Origin: Acidimicrobiia bacterium
GTDB taxonomy: Bacteria; Actinomycetota; Acidimicrobiia; Acidimicrobiales; Aldehydirespiratoraceae
NCBI GenBank assembly: GCA_003231645.1
Contig: QIIW01000034.1
Span: forward strand, 1 to 46,602
Length of the DNA stretch: 46,602 bases
Direction of reading: 5' to 3'
This document shows, piece by piece, positions 9,733 to 17,351 of the stretch. Below the pieces are notes generated by a model that was not told the DNA's origin, did not search any database, and was given only the letters and a program-made list of their open reading frames with translations. A program made the translations under genes and the position numbers. The number at the start of each line of letters is the position of its first letter. The first letter of the stretch is position 1.

Positions 9733-10697
9733 GCCGGGCGGTTCGCATCCGTGAGCACGGCGGACCCGAGGTCATGTCATGGGAGGAGGTCGACACGCCC
9801 GCTCCGGGCCCCGGCGAACTCCTGGTCGATGTCCACGCGGCCGGAGTGAACTTCATCGACACCTACCAGCGCAGCGGCCTCTACGAGATACCGCTTCCGT
9901 TCACCCCCGGATCCGAGGGGTCGGGCACGGTCTCGGCGATCGGGCCGCAGGTCGACGGTTTCGCGGTGGGTGATCCGGTGGCCTGGGTCGGGACGATCGG
10001 GTCGTACGCCGAGCGCCTCGTGATGTCGGCCGGACGGACCTTTCGTCTCCCGGACGGCTTTGATCTCGACCTCGGCGCCGCCCTTCCGCTGCAGGGGATG
10101 ACCGCTCATTATCTGGCGTGCAGCACGTTCCCCCTGGCTGCCGGCCACACATGCGTTGTCCACGCCGCCGCCGGTGGCACCGGCCGCCTGCTTGTGCAGA
10201 TCGCGGTGCAGCGCGGGGCGCGGGTCGTGGCCGTCGTGGGATCGACGTCCAAGGTCGATCTGGCGCGATCAGCGGGTGCCCACCACGTGATCGATTCGAG
10301 CGCGGTCGACCTGATCGAAGGGGTGGAGGCTGCGGTCGGTCATGGCGCCGTCGACGTCGTCTACGACGGGATCGGTGCGTCCACGTTCGACGCCGGGCTC
10401 GAGATCCTGCGCCGGCGCGGCACGATGGTCACCTTCGGCAATGCCTCCGGGCCGGTACCGCCGGTGACACCGCTGCGGCTCATGGACCGGTCGCTCTATC
10501 TCACCCGCCCCAAGCTCGGTGACTACATCGCCGACCCCAACGAGTTGGCCGATCGCTGGAACGACCTCATCTCATGGGTCGCGTCGGGTCGGCTCGAGGT
10601 CAACATCGGATTGCGCCTGCCGCTCGCCGAGGCGGCCGAAGCCCATCGACGGCTGGAGGGGCGCCGGACAACCGGTAAAGTTCTGCTTTCCACCTGA
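9729..10697 (+). CDS. NAD(P)H:quinone oxidoreductase, zinc-free MDR family
   Basis: A cytoplasmic medium-chain dehydrogenase/reductase of 322 residues that would reduce quinones or enones with NADPH. Signatures are AGVNFIDTYQRSGLY near residue 40, TPGSEGSGTVSAIG near 61, GMTAHYLACSTFPL near 120 and the cofactor motif VHAAAGGTGRLLVQ near 143. This matches the Qor subgroup, which lacks the zinc ligands of alcohol dehydrogenases. The ATG at 9729 overlaps the previous stop (ATGA). The open frame extends far upstream but only as antisense-like noise inside the FAH gene. It is the last gene of the operon, 45 bp before a new promoter. Confidence 0.9.
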   Translation: MSRAVRIREHGGPEVMSWEEVDTPAPGPGELLVDVHAAGVNFIDTYQRSGLYEIPLPFTPGSEGSGTVSAIGPQVDGFAVGDPVAWVGTIGSYAERLVMSAGRTFRLPDGFDLDLGAALPLQGMTAHYLACSTFPLAAGHTCVVHAAAGGTGRLLVQIAVQRGARVVAVVGSTSKVDLARSAGAHHVIDSSAVDLIEGVEAAVGHGAVDVVYDGIGASTFDAGLEILRRRGTMVTFGNASGPVPPVTPLRLMDRSLYLTRPKLGDYIADPNELADRWNDLISWVASGRLEVNIGLRLPLAEAAEAHRRLEGRRTTGKVLLST

Positions 10698-10715
10698 ATC
10701 AGGATCCACGCTGCC

Positions 10716-10738
10716 TAGTCTGTATTCGTTCGAGGAGG
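10716..10738 (+). promoter_or_regulatory. -10 box TAGTCT and Shine-Dalgarno GAGGAGG for the DUF6159-like gene
   Basis: TAGTCT lies at 10716-10721 and GAGGAGG at 10732-10738, four bases before the GTG at 10743. Unlike most promoters in the window, this one has a short leader of about 14 nt with a strong ribosome site, which fixes the start. Confidence 0.5.
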
Positions 10739-10742
10739 ACAC

Positions 10743-11579
10743 GTGGGACGCTTAAGCAACACGATCAGCTTGGCCAAGACATCCTGGGCAGTGCTCAAGA
10801 AGGACCGCGAGCTGCTCTGGTTCCCGGTGATGTCGTTCCTGGCCTCGCTGGTGGTGATAGCGGTGATCGCCGTCCCGATCATCGCCATGGTCAACACCAC
10901 CAGCACCGCCGCCGGCGATCAGACCTCGGTCAATCCGGCCGCAGCCGTGCTCGGCCTCATCGCCGTGTTGGCTCTCAGCGTCGTGTCGGTCTTTTTCAAC
11001 GGCGCCCTCGTGGCCGGAGCCTATGAGCGCCTGAGCGGCGGCGACCCCACCGTCAAGAGTTCCATCGACAAAGCGTTCTCCCGTATCTCCGGTCTGGTTC
11101 CGTGGGCGTTGCTCACCGCCACCGTCGGCCTGATCCTGCAGGCGCTGAGGGAGCGAGCCGGCTGGCTCGGGCGGATCGTCGTCGGCATGATCGGCATGGC
11201 ATGGGAGGTGGCCACTTTCCTCGTCATTCCCGCCGTGATCATCGACGAACTCGGTGCCATCGACGGGCTGAAGCGGTCGGGATCGCTGCTGAAGCAGACA
11301 TGGGGCGAGAACATCGCAGCCCAGGTCGGCTTCGGCCTTCTCGGGATGTTGCTGATAATCCCGGCGGTGATCCTCATCGCCCTCGGTGGGGCCAGCGGAA
11401 TCGGCCTCTTCCTGGTCGTGGCGATCATCGCCGCGGTCGCCTGGGTGGCGTTGGTGATGGTGGTGCTCACCGCTCTCAACGCCGTCTTCCAGACCGCCCT
11501 CTACCTCTACGCGACCACCGGATCGGTGCCGTCGGGATTCGAGACGAGTTCGCTGCCGCGGGCCTTCGGGCAACGCTGA
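10743..11579 (+). CDS. DUF6159-like multi-helix membrane protein
   Basis: An uncharacterised integral membrane protein of 278 residues. The amphipathic N-terminus (MGRLSNTISLAKTSWAVLKK) and following helices look like the DUF6159 family, whose function is unknown. I see about six membrane segments at roughly 28-48, 65-90, 118-140, 155-175, 195-220 and 222-250. A short loop near 98-112 contains SSIDKAFSRISG. The conserved stretch IIDELGAIDGLKRSGSLLKQ near 172-191 resembles the YciC/glycerophosphoryl-domain-like packing helices of related families. It has its own promoter and a strong ribosome site. It converges on glcF, only 16 bp separating the stops, so it is probably a single-gene unit. Confidence 0.7.
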   Translation: MGRLSNTISLAKTSWAVLKKDRELLWFPVMSFLASLVVIAVIAVPIIAMVNTTSTAAGDQTSVNPAAAVLGLIAVLALSVVSVFFNGALVAGAYERLSGGDPTVKSSIDKAFSRISGLVPWALLTATVGLILQALRERAGWLGRIVVGMIGMAWEVATFLVIPAVIIDELGAIDGLKRSGSLLKQTWGENIAAQVGFGLLGMLLIIPAVILIALGGASGIGLFLVVAIIAAVAWVALVMVVLTALNAVFQTALYLYATTGSVPSGFETSSLPRAFGQR

Positions 11580-11595
11580 GCGACCGGGCCGGCGA

Positions 11596-12744
11596 TCAAG
11601 CGTCGAGAGCCCGGGCCACCAACTCCATCGGGTGCGCCACGACAACTCCGGCCTGTCGCATATACAGCAGACAGCCCGGATTGGCGCTCACCACCACATC
11701 AGCCGCGACCTCCTCGACCGCGGCCGTCTTGCGGTCTCTGATCAAATGCGACAGTTCGGGCTGCACAACCGAATAGGCCCCGCCCGCGCCGCAGCACAGA
11801 CCCTCGTCGTCGAGTTCCACAATCTCGCGTACGAACGGCTTCAACACGGATCGCACCGCCATGTGGGCCTTCTGGACATGACGCAGATGGCACGGGTCCT
11901 GTACCGCCACCCGCAGGTCGAGCGGTTCCACACCGGGCAGGCCATCGACGTGGCCGGCCACGAATTCGTGGACGTCGAACACCCGCTCGGAGAACGCCCT
12001 GGCCTCGGCGGTGCCGAGTAGTCGCCCGTAGTCCTTCATCGCCGCCCCGCATCCGGCCGAGTCGACCAGTACCACCTTGGTGTCACCCAGGGAGTCGACA
12101 ACCCGCTGGGCCTGAGCGCGCGCATCGTCACCCAGTCCGGCGTGCTGATGGAGGGCTCCACAGCATGCGGCATCGCCACCCGTCGGCGACACCCCGAAAC
12201 CGCACGCCTCGATCACCCGCTTCACCGCGGCGTGGACATCGCGCTGCCACGCGTCCATGACACAACCGGTGAACAGATACACGTCGTCACCCGAAGCATC
12301 GAGCCTGCTCCTGCGCACCGGTAACTTCGCCGGCAGTGGCAATCCCTTCGGAACCAGGTGAAGCCTCTGGGCCACGGCGATACCCGACGAACCGGCGAGG
12401 AGCAGGCTGTGATGACCCAGGGCATGTAGCGCGACCCGGAGCCGCAGCGGCGGTCGGTGGCCGTGTTCGACGAGACTTTCCCGAGTCGACTCGATCAAAT
12501 GCCCGAACGGGACGCCGCTGGGGCAGGCCGGCTCACACCCGCGGCACTGCACGCAGGTCTCGAACGAGTCGACCACCTCATCGGTGAGAGGCGCTCCCCC
12601 CTCCTGGACCGCCCTCATCAGGGCGATCCGTCCACGCGGCGAATAGATGTCGGCGCCGGTGACACGGTAGGTCGGACAGTAAGGCAGGCACAGCCCGCAT
12701 GACACGCAGGCATCGAGTTCGGAGCGGTCGAGTCCGAGATCCAT
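11596..12744 (-). CDS. glcF: Glycolate oxidase iron-sulfur subunit
   Basis: GlcF passes electrons from the FAD subunits of glycolate oxidase to the respiratory chain at the membrane. Two ferredoxin-type clusters are present in the N-terminus: CVSCGLCLPYCPTY near residue 11 and CVQCRGCEPACPSG near 62. Two cysteine-rich CCG domains follow, with GCVMDAW and DAACCGALHQHAG in the first and QDPCHLRHVQ and GLCCGAGG in the second. The 382-residue length is slightly shorter than the E. coli protein. The ATG at 12744 overlaps the glcE stop (TGATG) and precedes the conserved MDLGLDRSELDACVSCG. The longer upstream open frame is not used. It is the last gene of glcDEF. Confidence 0.93.
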   Translation of the reverse strand: MDLGLDRSELDACVSCGLCLPYCPTYRVTGADIYSPRGRIALMRAVQEGGAPLTDEVVDSFETCVQCRGCEPACPSGVPFGHLIESTRESLVEHGHRPPLRLRVALHALGHHSLLLAGSSGIAVAQRLHLVPKGLPLPAKLPVRRSRLDASGDDVYLFTGCVMDAWQRDVHAAVKRVIEACGFGVSPTGGDAACCGALHQHAGLGDDARAQAQRVVDSLGDTKVVLVDSAGCGAAMKDYGRLLGTAEARAFSERVFDVHEFVAGHVDGLPGVEPLDLRVAVQDPCHLRHVQKAHMAVRSVLKPFVREIVELDDEGLCCGAGGAYSVVQPELSHLIRDRKTAAVEEVAADVVVSANPGCLLYMRQAGVVVAHPMELVARALDA

Positions 12745-13682
12745 CAGATTCCACCGACCCGGCGGCCCGGGTTGAAACGACCCGTGGGGTCGAGTGCGTC
12801 CTTGATCCGACGCTGGAGGGCGACCGTTCCGGGCGACGGCGGAGATGGTTCCACCGGATTCTCGGTGTGGACCACTCCGACGCCGATCTCGGCCACGAAA
12901 CGCCCGACGGCGGCATCGGCACGACTCATGTCGAACAGGTCCGACGGCCGTCTCGACCAGCGGATCGGTGGCAGGTCCGGAGGATGGTCGGGCCTCAGAG
13001 AACCCAACTCGGACAGCGCCCTCAGATCGGAGTCGACATCGGCCCGATAGCCGGCGCTCAACACCCAGGTCGATCTCCCGTCCCAGAGGATCGACGCCGA
13101 CGTGCGGCAACGGCGAAGCACCTCGGCCGGGTCGACGTCGACAACCCGGTGCCAGACCTCGACCTCGGGGATCGGTCGGGTACGCAGGATCATGTCGGCC
13201 ATGCAACCGAGGGTTCCCAGTGAACCGACCAGCAGCCGGCACATGTCGAATCCGCTCACGTTCTTGACGGTCGGTCCGCCGGCGGTGATGAGCCGGCCCT
13301 CGGCGGAGACGTAGTGGACCTGCAGAACGGAGTCGCGGGTCTGGCCGCGCCCCAGCCGAGCGATTCCCGACCAGCCGACGGCCAGCGTGCCTCCAACCGT
13401 GGACCCCGGCGACTCCGGCAGCGACGTGCGCTGGCCGAACGGCCGGAGTGCCTCGTGAAGCTCGCTCACAAGAGTGCCGGCGCGCGCCTCAACCGTCATC
13501 TCCTCGGCTCGGATCCCGACGATTCCCTCGGGCGGGCGCACCTCCCGTGCCGCCGGGTCGGAGCCGCCGCCGAGGTCCCAGTGGGTACCGCCACCACGCA
13601 CCACGACCGGACCGACCGAGCCGATCTCGGAGGCGAAGTCGACCAGGATCGGGTCGGATTCGGGCGAACGGATCAGCCCCAC
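12744..13682 (-). CDS. glcE: Glycolate oxidase FAD-binding subunit
   Basis: GlcE is the second flavin-binding subunit of glycolate oxidase (glycolate to glyoxylate). The N-terminal FAD_binding_4 domain shows VVVRGGGTHWDLGG, MTVEARAGTLVSELHEAL and ESPGSTVGGTLAVGWSG. GPTVKNVSGFDMCRLLVGS is a GlcE hallmark. The C-terminus ends in LDPTGRFNPGR, typical of this superfamily. The likely start is GTG 13682 (VGLIRSPESDPILV), overlapping the glcD stop by 10 bp. An upstream in-frame start at 13724 would overlap glcD more. The protein has 312 residues. It is translationally coupled to both neighbours. Confidence 0.92.
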   Translation of the reverse strand: MGLIRSPESDPILVDFASEIGSVGPVVVRGGGTHWDLGGGSDPAAREVRPPEGIVGIRAEEMTVEARAGTLVSELHEALRPFGQRTSLPESPGSTVGGTLAVGWSGIARLGRGQTRDSVLQVHYVSAEGRLITAGGPTVKNVSGFDMCRLLVGSLGTLGCMADMILRTRPIPEVEVWHRVVDVDPAEVLRRCRTSASILWDGRSTWVLSAGYRADVDSDLRALSELGSLRPDHPPDLPPIRWSRRPSDLFDMSRADAAVGRFVAEIGVGVVHTENPVEPSPPSPGTVALQRRIKDALDPTGRFNPGRRVGGI

Positions 13683-15142
13683 AGGTCCCCCTTGGCCTCG
13701 GTGAGCTCGGTGATGTCGGAGCACGAGTGGGGGCTGGGCAGCACCTTGCCGGGATTCATCATGCAGAGCCCGTCGAACGCTCCCCGGAGTCTGGCCTGCT
13801 GGTCGAGGTCGTCATCGGAGAACATCAGAGGCATGAAGTCACGCTTCTCGACACCGATGCCGTGCTCGCCCGACAGCACGCCACCGGCAGCGAGCGAGAC
13901 CTCGATGATCTCCCGCCCGGCCTCGCGCACCTTCTCCGACATTCCGGGTTGGCGAGAGTCGTAGGCGATGATCGGGTGGAGGTTGCCGTCACCGGCATGG
14001 AACACGTTGAGCACCAGCAGCCCGTGACGATCGACGATCTCGTGGATCGCCCGCAGCACCTCGACCAGCTTGCCCCGGGGGACAACGGTGTCGTGGAGGT
14101 AGTAGTCGGGCTTGATCCGGGCGATGGCCCCGAACGCGCTCTTGCGGCCCTTCCAGAGAAGCTGCCGTTCCTCCTCATCGGCCGCGACCCTCACCCGACC
14201 CCCGAGGCCCCGGGCGATCTCGTCGACCTTGGTGGCTTGCGCCTCCACTCCGCCTGCCATGCCGTCGACATCGATCAGCAGAACGGCTTCGGCGTCGCGG
14301 GGATATCCGGCGTGCACGAAATCCTCTACCGCCTCGACGCATCTCCTGTCCATCATCTCGACCGCGGCCGGAACCAGGCCGGCGGCGATGATGGCCCCGA
14401 CCGTCGCCGCGGCCGAGTCGACATCGGCGAACGAGAGCAGCAGAGTGCGCACCGCCGGCGGGTCCGGGGTGAGCCTGACCGCGATCCTGGTGGCGATACC
14501 GAACATCCCTTCCGACCCGATGAATGCGCCACGCAGGTCGTAGCCGGCCGGTTCGGCATCGAGCCCGCCGAGCATCACGACCTCACCGTCGGACAACACC
14601 ACCTCCATGGCCAGGATGTGGGCGCTGGTGACTCCATAGGCAAGGCAGTGAGGGCCACCCGAGTTGTTGGCGACGTTGCCACCGATGGTGCACACCTGCT
14701 GGGAGGAGGGATCGGGCGCGAAATGAAGACCGTGAGGACCCAGGTGGTGTGTCAGGTCGAGGTTGATGACCCCCGGCCCGACCCACGCCGTCCGATTCTC
14801 GACATCGACTTCGAGGACCCGGTTCATCCGGGTGGTCGACACGACGACGGCCGATCCCAAAGGAGCCGCCGCGCCCGTGAGGCCGGAGCCGGCACCACGG
14901 GCCACAACCGGTCGCCGATGAACGGCGGCAATCCTCACGCAGGCCTGCACCTGAGGGGTCGAATCGGGGAAGCAGACCGGGCCCGCCGCGCCGCCGCGGA
15001 ATATCGAAGCGTCGGTGGAGGCGAGCAATCGGGCGGCCCCGTCGGAGCGAACGCGCTCGACACCGAGCGCGGCGACCAGGTCCGCCACGCAGCGGTCGTC
15101 GCCCGCGTGTGGCCTGGTCTTTCGGAGCCTGGTGCCGAACAC
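13673..15142 (-). CDS. glcD: Glycolate oxidase FAD-linked subunit
   Basis: GlcD is the catalytic FAD subunit that oxidises glycolate or D-lactate. Motifs include VVARGAGSGLTGAAAP near residue 80, VCTIGGNVANNSGG near 150, GAFIGSEGMFGIATRI near 205, NVFHAGDGNLHPII near 380 and GGVLSGEHGIGVEKRDFM near 425. Length and order match E. coli GlcD. I prefer GTG 15142 as start, because a CATGAT box lies six bases upstream. GTG 15088, opening VADLVAALG, is an alternative and GTG/ATG codons near 15202 are less likely. It heads the glcDEF operon and is divergent from the selenoprotein gene, with only 90 bp between the chosen starts. Confidence 0.94.
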   Translation of the reverse strand: MFGTRLRKTRPHAGDDRCVADLVAALGVERVRSDGAARLLASTDASIFRGGAAGPVCFPDSTPQVQACVRIAAVHRRPVVARGAGSGLTGAAAPLGSAVVVSTTRMNRVLEVDVENRTAWVGPGVINLDLTHHLGPHGLHFAPDPSSQQVCTIGGNVANNSGGPHCLAYGVTSAHILAMEVVLSDGEVVMLGGLDAEPAGYDLRGAFIGSEGMFGIATRIAVRLTPDPPAVRTLLLSFADVDSAAATVGAIIAAGLVPAAVEMMDRRCVEAVEDFVHAGYPRDAEAVLLIDVDGMAGGVEAQATKVDEIARGLGGRVRVAADEEERQLLWKGRKSAFGAIARIKPDYYLHDTVVPRGKLVEVLRAIHEIVDRHGLLVLNVFHAGDGNLHPIIAYDSRQPGMSEKVREAGREIIEVSLAAGGVLSGEHGIGVEKRDFMPLMFSDDDLDQQARLRGAFDGLCMMNPGKVLPSPHSCSDITELTEAKGDLWG

Positions 15143-15148
15143 TTCCCA

Positions 15149-15154
15149 ATCATG
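15149..15154 (-). promoter_or_regulatory. Possible -10 box CATGAT for glcDEF
   Basis: Read on the minus strand, CATGAT ends six bases before GTG 15142. The position matches the leaderless pattern of other genes here, but the first base departs from TAnnnT, so support is modest. Confidence 0.35.
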
Positions 15155-15219
15155 GCCGCTGGCCACACCCCGTTCCCCATCCGATCCGCAGCGGACCTGC
15201 ACGTCGCCGGCCGATCGGC

Positions 15220-15225
15220 AAGACT
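15220..15225 (+). promoter_or_regulatory. Possible -10 box AAGACT for the AhpD-like selenoprotein gene
   Basis: AAGACT is followed by seven bases and GTG 15233. Position and the A2/T6 bases fit the leaderless pattern, and this supports the start at 15233 over ATG 15152. The first base is not consensus. Confidence 0.35.
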
Positions 15226-15232
15226 CCCCGAC

Positions 15233-16189
15233 GTGCCGACACCATCCGAGGCCTATCAGGACGCCCTCCGGGGCCAGTGGCGGCGCCTGGCCGAACCCGG
15301 CACATGGTGGACCGGCCCCGAACGGGTGGCGATCGCGGCCGAGGCCCGCCTCGCCTCGATGGGTCTGCCGTCAGCCCGGGAATTGCCGTCTGCCGCCATC
15401 GAGGCGGCCCGTACCGTGGCCGTCAACGCTTCGAGCATCCGGCCCGCCATGATCGCCCGGTGGGCGGCCGGAGGGCTCGACGGGTTCGCCTACGTCGAGA
15501 TCGTCGGCATCGTCTCCATCGTGATGGCACTCGACGTCGCCGGGTTTGGTCTGGGGATGGTCGAGGAGCCCCTCCCGGTCGGCTCGGCCGGGGAACCGTC
15601 CCGTGTGCGACCGGTTGAGGCCGAGATCTCCAATGGCTGGGTTCCCACGGTTGGTCCGGCCTGGGCACCCGAGGCACTCTCCGCGGTGGCGGCCGAGCGC
15701 GACGCCATGAACGTGATCCACGGCCCTCTGTACCTCACGATTGATCAGATGGGCGATCTCGAGATCGTGCGCGACGGTATGACCCGCCCCCAGATCGAGT
15801 TGGTGGCGGCCCGAACCTCGATGCTCAACGACTGCTTCTATTGACTGATCGCCCATTCGGCGATGCTCCGGGCGAGCATCGAAAGAACCGGTGGTTCGGT
15901 CGATCTGCGTCCCGTCGCCGCCGGCGCGGGCGAAACGGGGATACCCCACGGTCACGAGATCATCGGGTTCACCGATGCTGTTGTTCTTCACGATCTCGAC
16001 GAGTTCCCTTCGGCGAGGGCCGCGCTCGTGCTGGTCGCGGGCCCCGATGCGGCGGATCGCGCCGCGATGGTCGCCGGCAACTTCTCGATGATGAACCGTT
16101 CCCTCGATGCCATCGGCGCACCGATCGGGAAGGGCGGATTGTCGACGGCATCAGAGCTCGACGTCGAGATCCCCTCACACCTGCTCTGA
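15233..16189 (+). CDS. AhpD-like alkylhydroperoxidase, predicted selenoprotein with CxxU active site
   Basis: The gene encodes a carboxymuconolactone decarboxylase/AhpD-fold protein of 318 residues if the in-frame TGA at 15842-15844 is read as selenocysteine. Residues around the active site read NDCFY-U-LIAHSAMLRAS. M. tuberculosis AhpD has, as I recall, Glu118, Cys130, Cys133 and His137. The same spacing is kept here as Glu189, Cys201, Sec204 and His208. Sec therefore replaces the second, nucleophilic Cys. The 114 residues after TGA stay open to 16187-16189 and read like protein (AALVLVAGPDAADRAAMVAGN). A SECIS-like hairpin follows the UGA. GTG 15233 is chosen because similarity begins at PSEAYQDALRGQWRRL and a -10-like box precedes it. 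The gene is divergent from glcDEF and its end overlaps hisC by 15 bp. The selenocysteine machinery must lie elsewhere in the genome. Confidence 0.85.
15845..15905 (+). promoter_or_regulatory. Predicted bacterial SECIS element
   Basis: A perfect 8-bp stem (CGATGCTC 15861-15868 with GAGCATCG 15874-15881) closes a 5-nt loop, CGGGC. The loop begins 25 nt after the UGA, within the 16-37 nt window I recall for bacterial SECIS elements. It has a G in its first two bases, as SelB recognition requires. Outer pairings are possible (CGG 15858-15860 with CCG 15888-15890, CCA 15853-15855 with TGG 15892-15894, GATCG 15847-15851 with CGATC 15901-15905). These outer helices are less certain than the core. 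Confidence 0.8.
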
Positions 16190-17281
16190 GCGATTCTGTC
16201 GGTCGGAGGCCAGCACCTCGGCCAGAGTGGCCCTGAACCGGTCGTTCTCGTCGGCCGATCCCACCGTCACACGGATCCCCTCACCGGAGAACGGCCGGGT
16301 CACCACCCCGCGGCGTTCCAGCCCCAGGTGGATCCGATCGGTTCGACATCCGAAGGGCAGCCAGAGAAAGTTGCCGTGGGGATCGGGGAACTCGTGGCCA
16401 TCGGAGCGCAGCTCGGCGACGAGCGCGGCCCGTTCGGCAAGTAGCAGATCGACTCTGGCGCGAATTTCGTCCTCGGCCGCGATCGCGGCAACTCCGGCCG
16501 CCTGTGCCAGGGCATTGACCGCGAACGGCGCCATCGTCTTGTCGACCTGCTCGACGAGTGGGGCCTGGGCCACCCCGTAGCCGACCCGTAGACCGGCCAG
16601 ACCGTGGGCCTTGGAAAAGGTTCGCAGCACCATGACATTGGCGTGATCATCGATCAGGTCGACGACCGGGTCCCCGAGCGCCGGATCATTGAACTCGCGG
16701 TAGGCCTCGTCGATACCCACGATCACGTCGCCCGGAATCTGGTCGAGGAAGTCCGCAAGCCGGTCGGTGCTCAGCGCGGTACCGGTCGGGTTGTTGGGAT
16801 TGGCCAGAAAGACGAGCTTGGTGCCGGGGCCGACCGCGGCTGCGACCGCATCGAGGTCGACCGACCAGCCGTCGAGCGGCACCCTCACCGCCCGGCCACC
16901 CATGAGCTGGGTGTACACGGGATAAACCTCGAACGAGCGCCAGGGGAACACGACCTCGTCGCCCGGATCGACGAACGACAGGCACAACTGCTGCAGCAAC
17001 CCGGCCGAACCGGCGCCGACGGTGATCATGTCGGAACCGACCCCGAGCCATTCTGCGAGACGTTCACGAAGAACGCTCGCCCGATGATCGGCGTAGCGGT
17101 TCATGTCTGTGGCCGCATCGCGCACCGCGTCGACAATCGAGGAGACCGGTGGCCAAGGGGTCTCGTTGGACGCCAGCTTGATGGCATCGGTGATGCCGTG
17201 TTCGGCCTCGGCCTGCGCCGCGTCCCTGCCCGGCCGATAGGACGCCATGGCATCCACAGATGGTCTTACTCGTCCGGTCAC
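16175..17281 (-). CDS. hisC: Histidinol-phosphate aminotransferase (class I/II PLP enzyme)
   Basis: HisC transfers an amino group from glutamate to imidazole-acetol phosphate in histidine biosynthesis. Related enzymes act on aromatic 2-oxo acids. Motifs are KLASNETPWPP near residue 35, AGSAGLLQQLCLSF near 90, VFLANPNNPTGTAL near 150, GIDEAYREF near 188 and the PLP-lysine stretch RTFSKAHGLAGLRVGYG near 218. The protein has 368 residues. GTG 17281 is chosen, with a GAGG about eight bases upstream. Longer in-frame extension is possible but lacks family character. No other his gene is near, so an aromatic aminotransferase role is also possible. Its 3' end overlaps the end of the convergent selenoprotein gene by 15 bp. 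Confidence 0.85.
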   Translation of the reverse strand: MTGRVRPSVDAMASYRPGRDAAQAEAEHGITDAIKLASNETPWPPVSSIVDAVRDAATDMNRYADHRASVLRERLAEWLGVGSDMITVGAGSAGLLQQLCLSFVDPGDEVVFPWRSFEVYPVYTQLMGGRAVRVPLDGWSVDLDAVAAAVGPGTKLVFLANPNNPTGTALSTDRLADFLDQIPGDVIVGIDEAYREFNDPALGDPVVDLIDDHANVMVLRTFSKAHGLAGLRVGYGVAQAPLVEQVDKTMAPFAVNALAQAAGVAAIAAEDEIRARVDLLLAERAALVAELRSDGHEFPDPHGNFLWLPFGCRTDRIHLGLERRGVVTRPFSGEGIRVTVGSADENDRFRATLAEVLASDRQNRSEQV

Positions 17282-17340
17282 GGATACCTCGGGTGGATCT
17301 CGGGGCGGGGTCGGGTCCCCACTCTGCCGCGTTCGAAGGC

Positions 17341-17346
17341 TATAAA
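17341..17346 (+). promoter_or_regulatory. -10 box TATAAA for the SulP gene
   Basis: TATAAA ends five bases before GTG 17352, with no room for a ribosome site. This fits leaderless expression. It lies in the 70-bp gap between the divergent hisC and SulP genes. Confidence 0.5.
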
Positions 17347-17351
17347 GCACT

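Noticed and set aside
13448..15232. Long plus-strand open frame leading into the selenoprotein gene
   Set aside because: It is antisense to glcE and glcD, which carry clear family motifs on the minus strand. Only the part from about 15233 has protein-family character.
15863..16189. Separate small gene starting at ATG 15863
   Set aside because: It is in the same frame as the AhpD-like gene across the TGA, and the family's conserved His lies before this ATG. It is better read as the C-terminal part of the selenoprotein.
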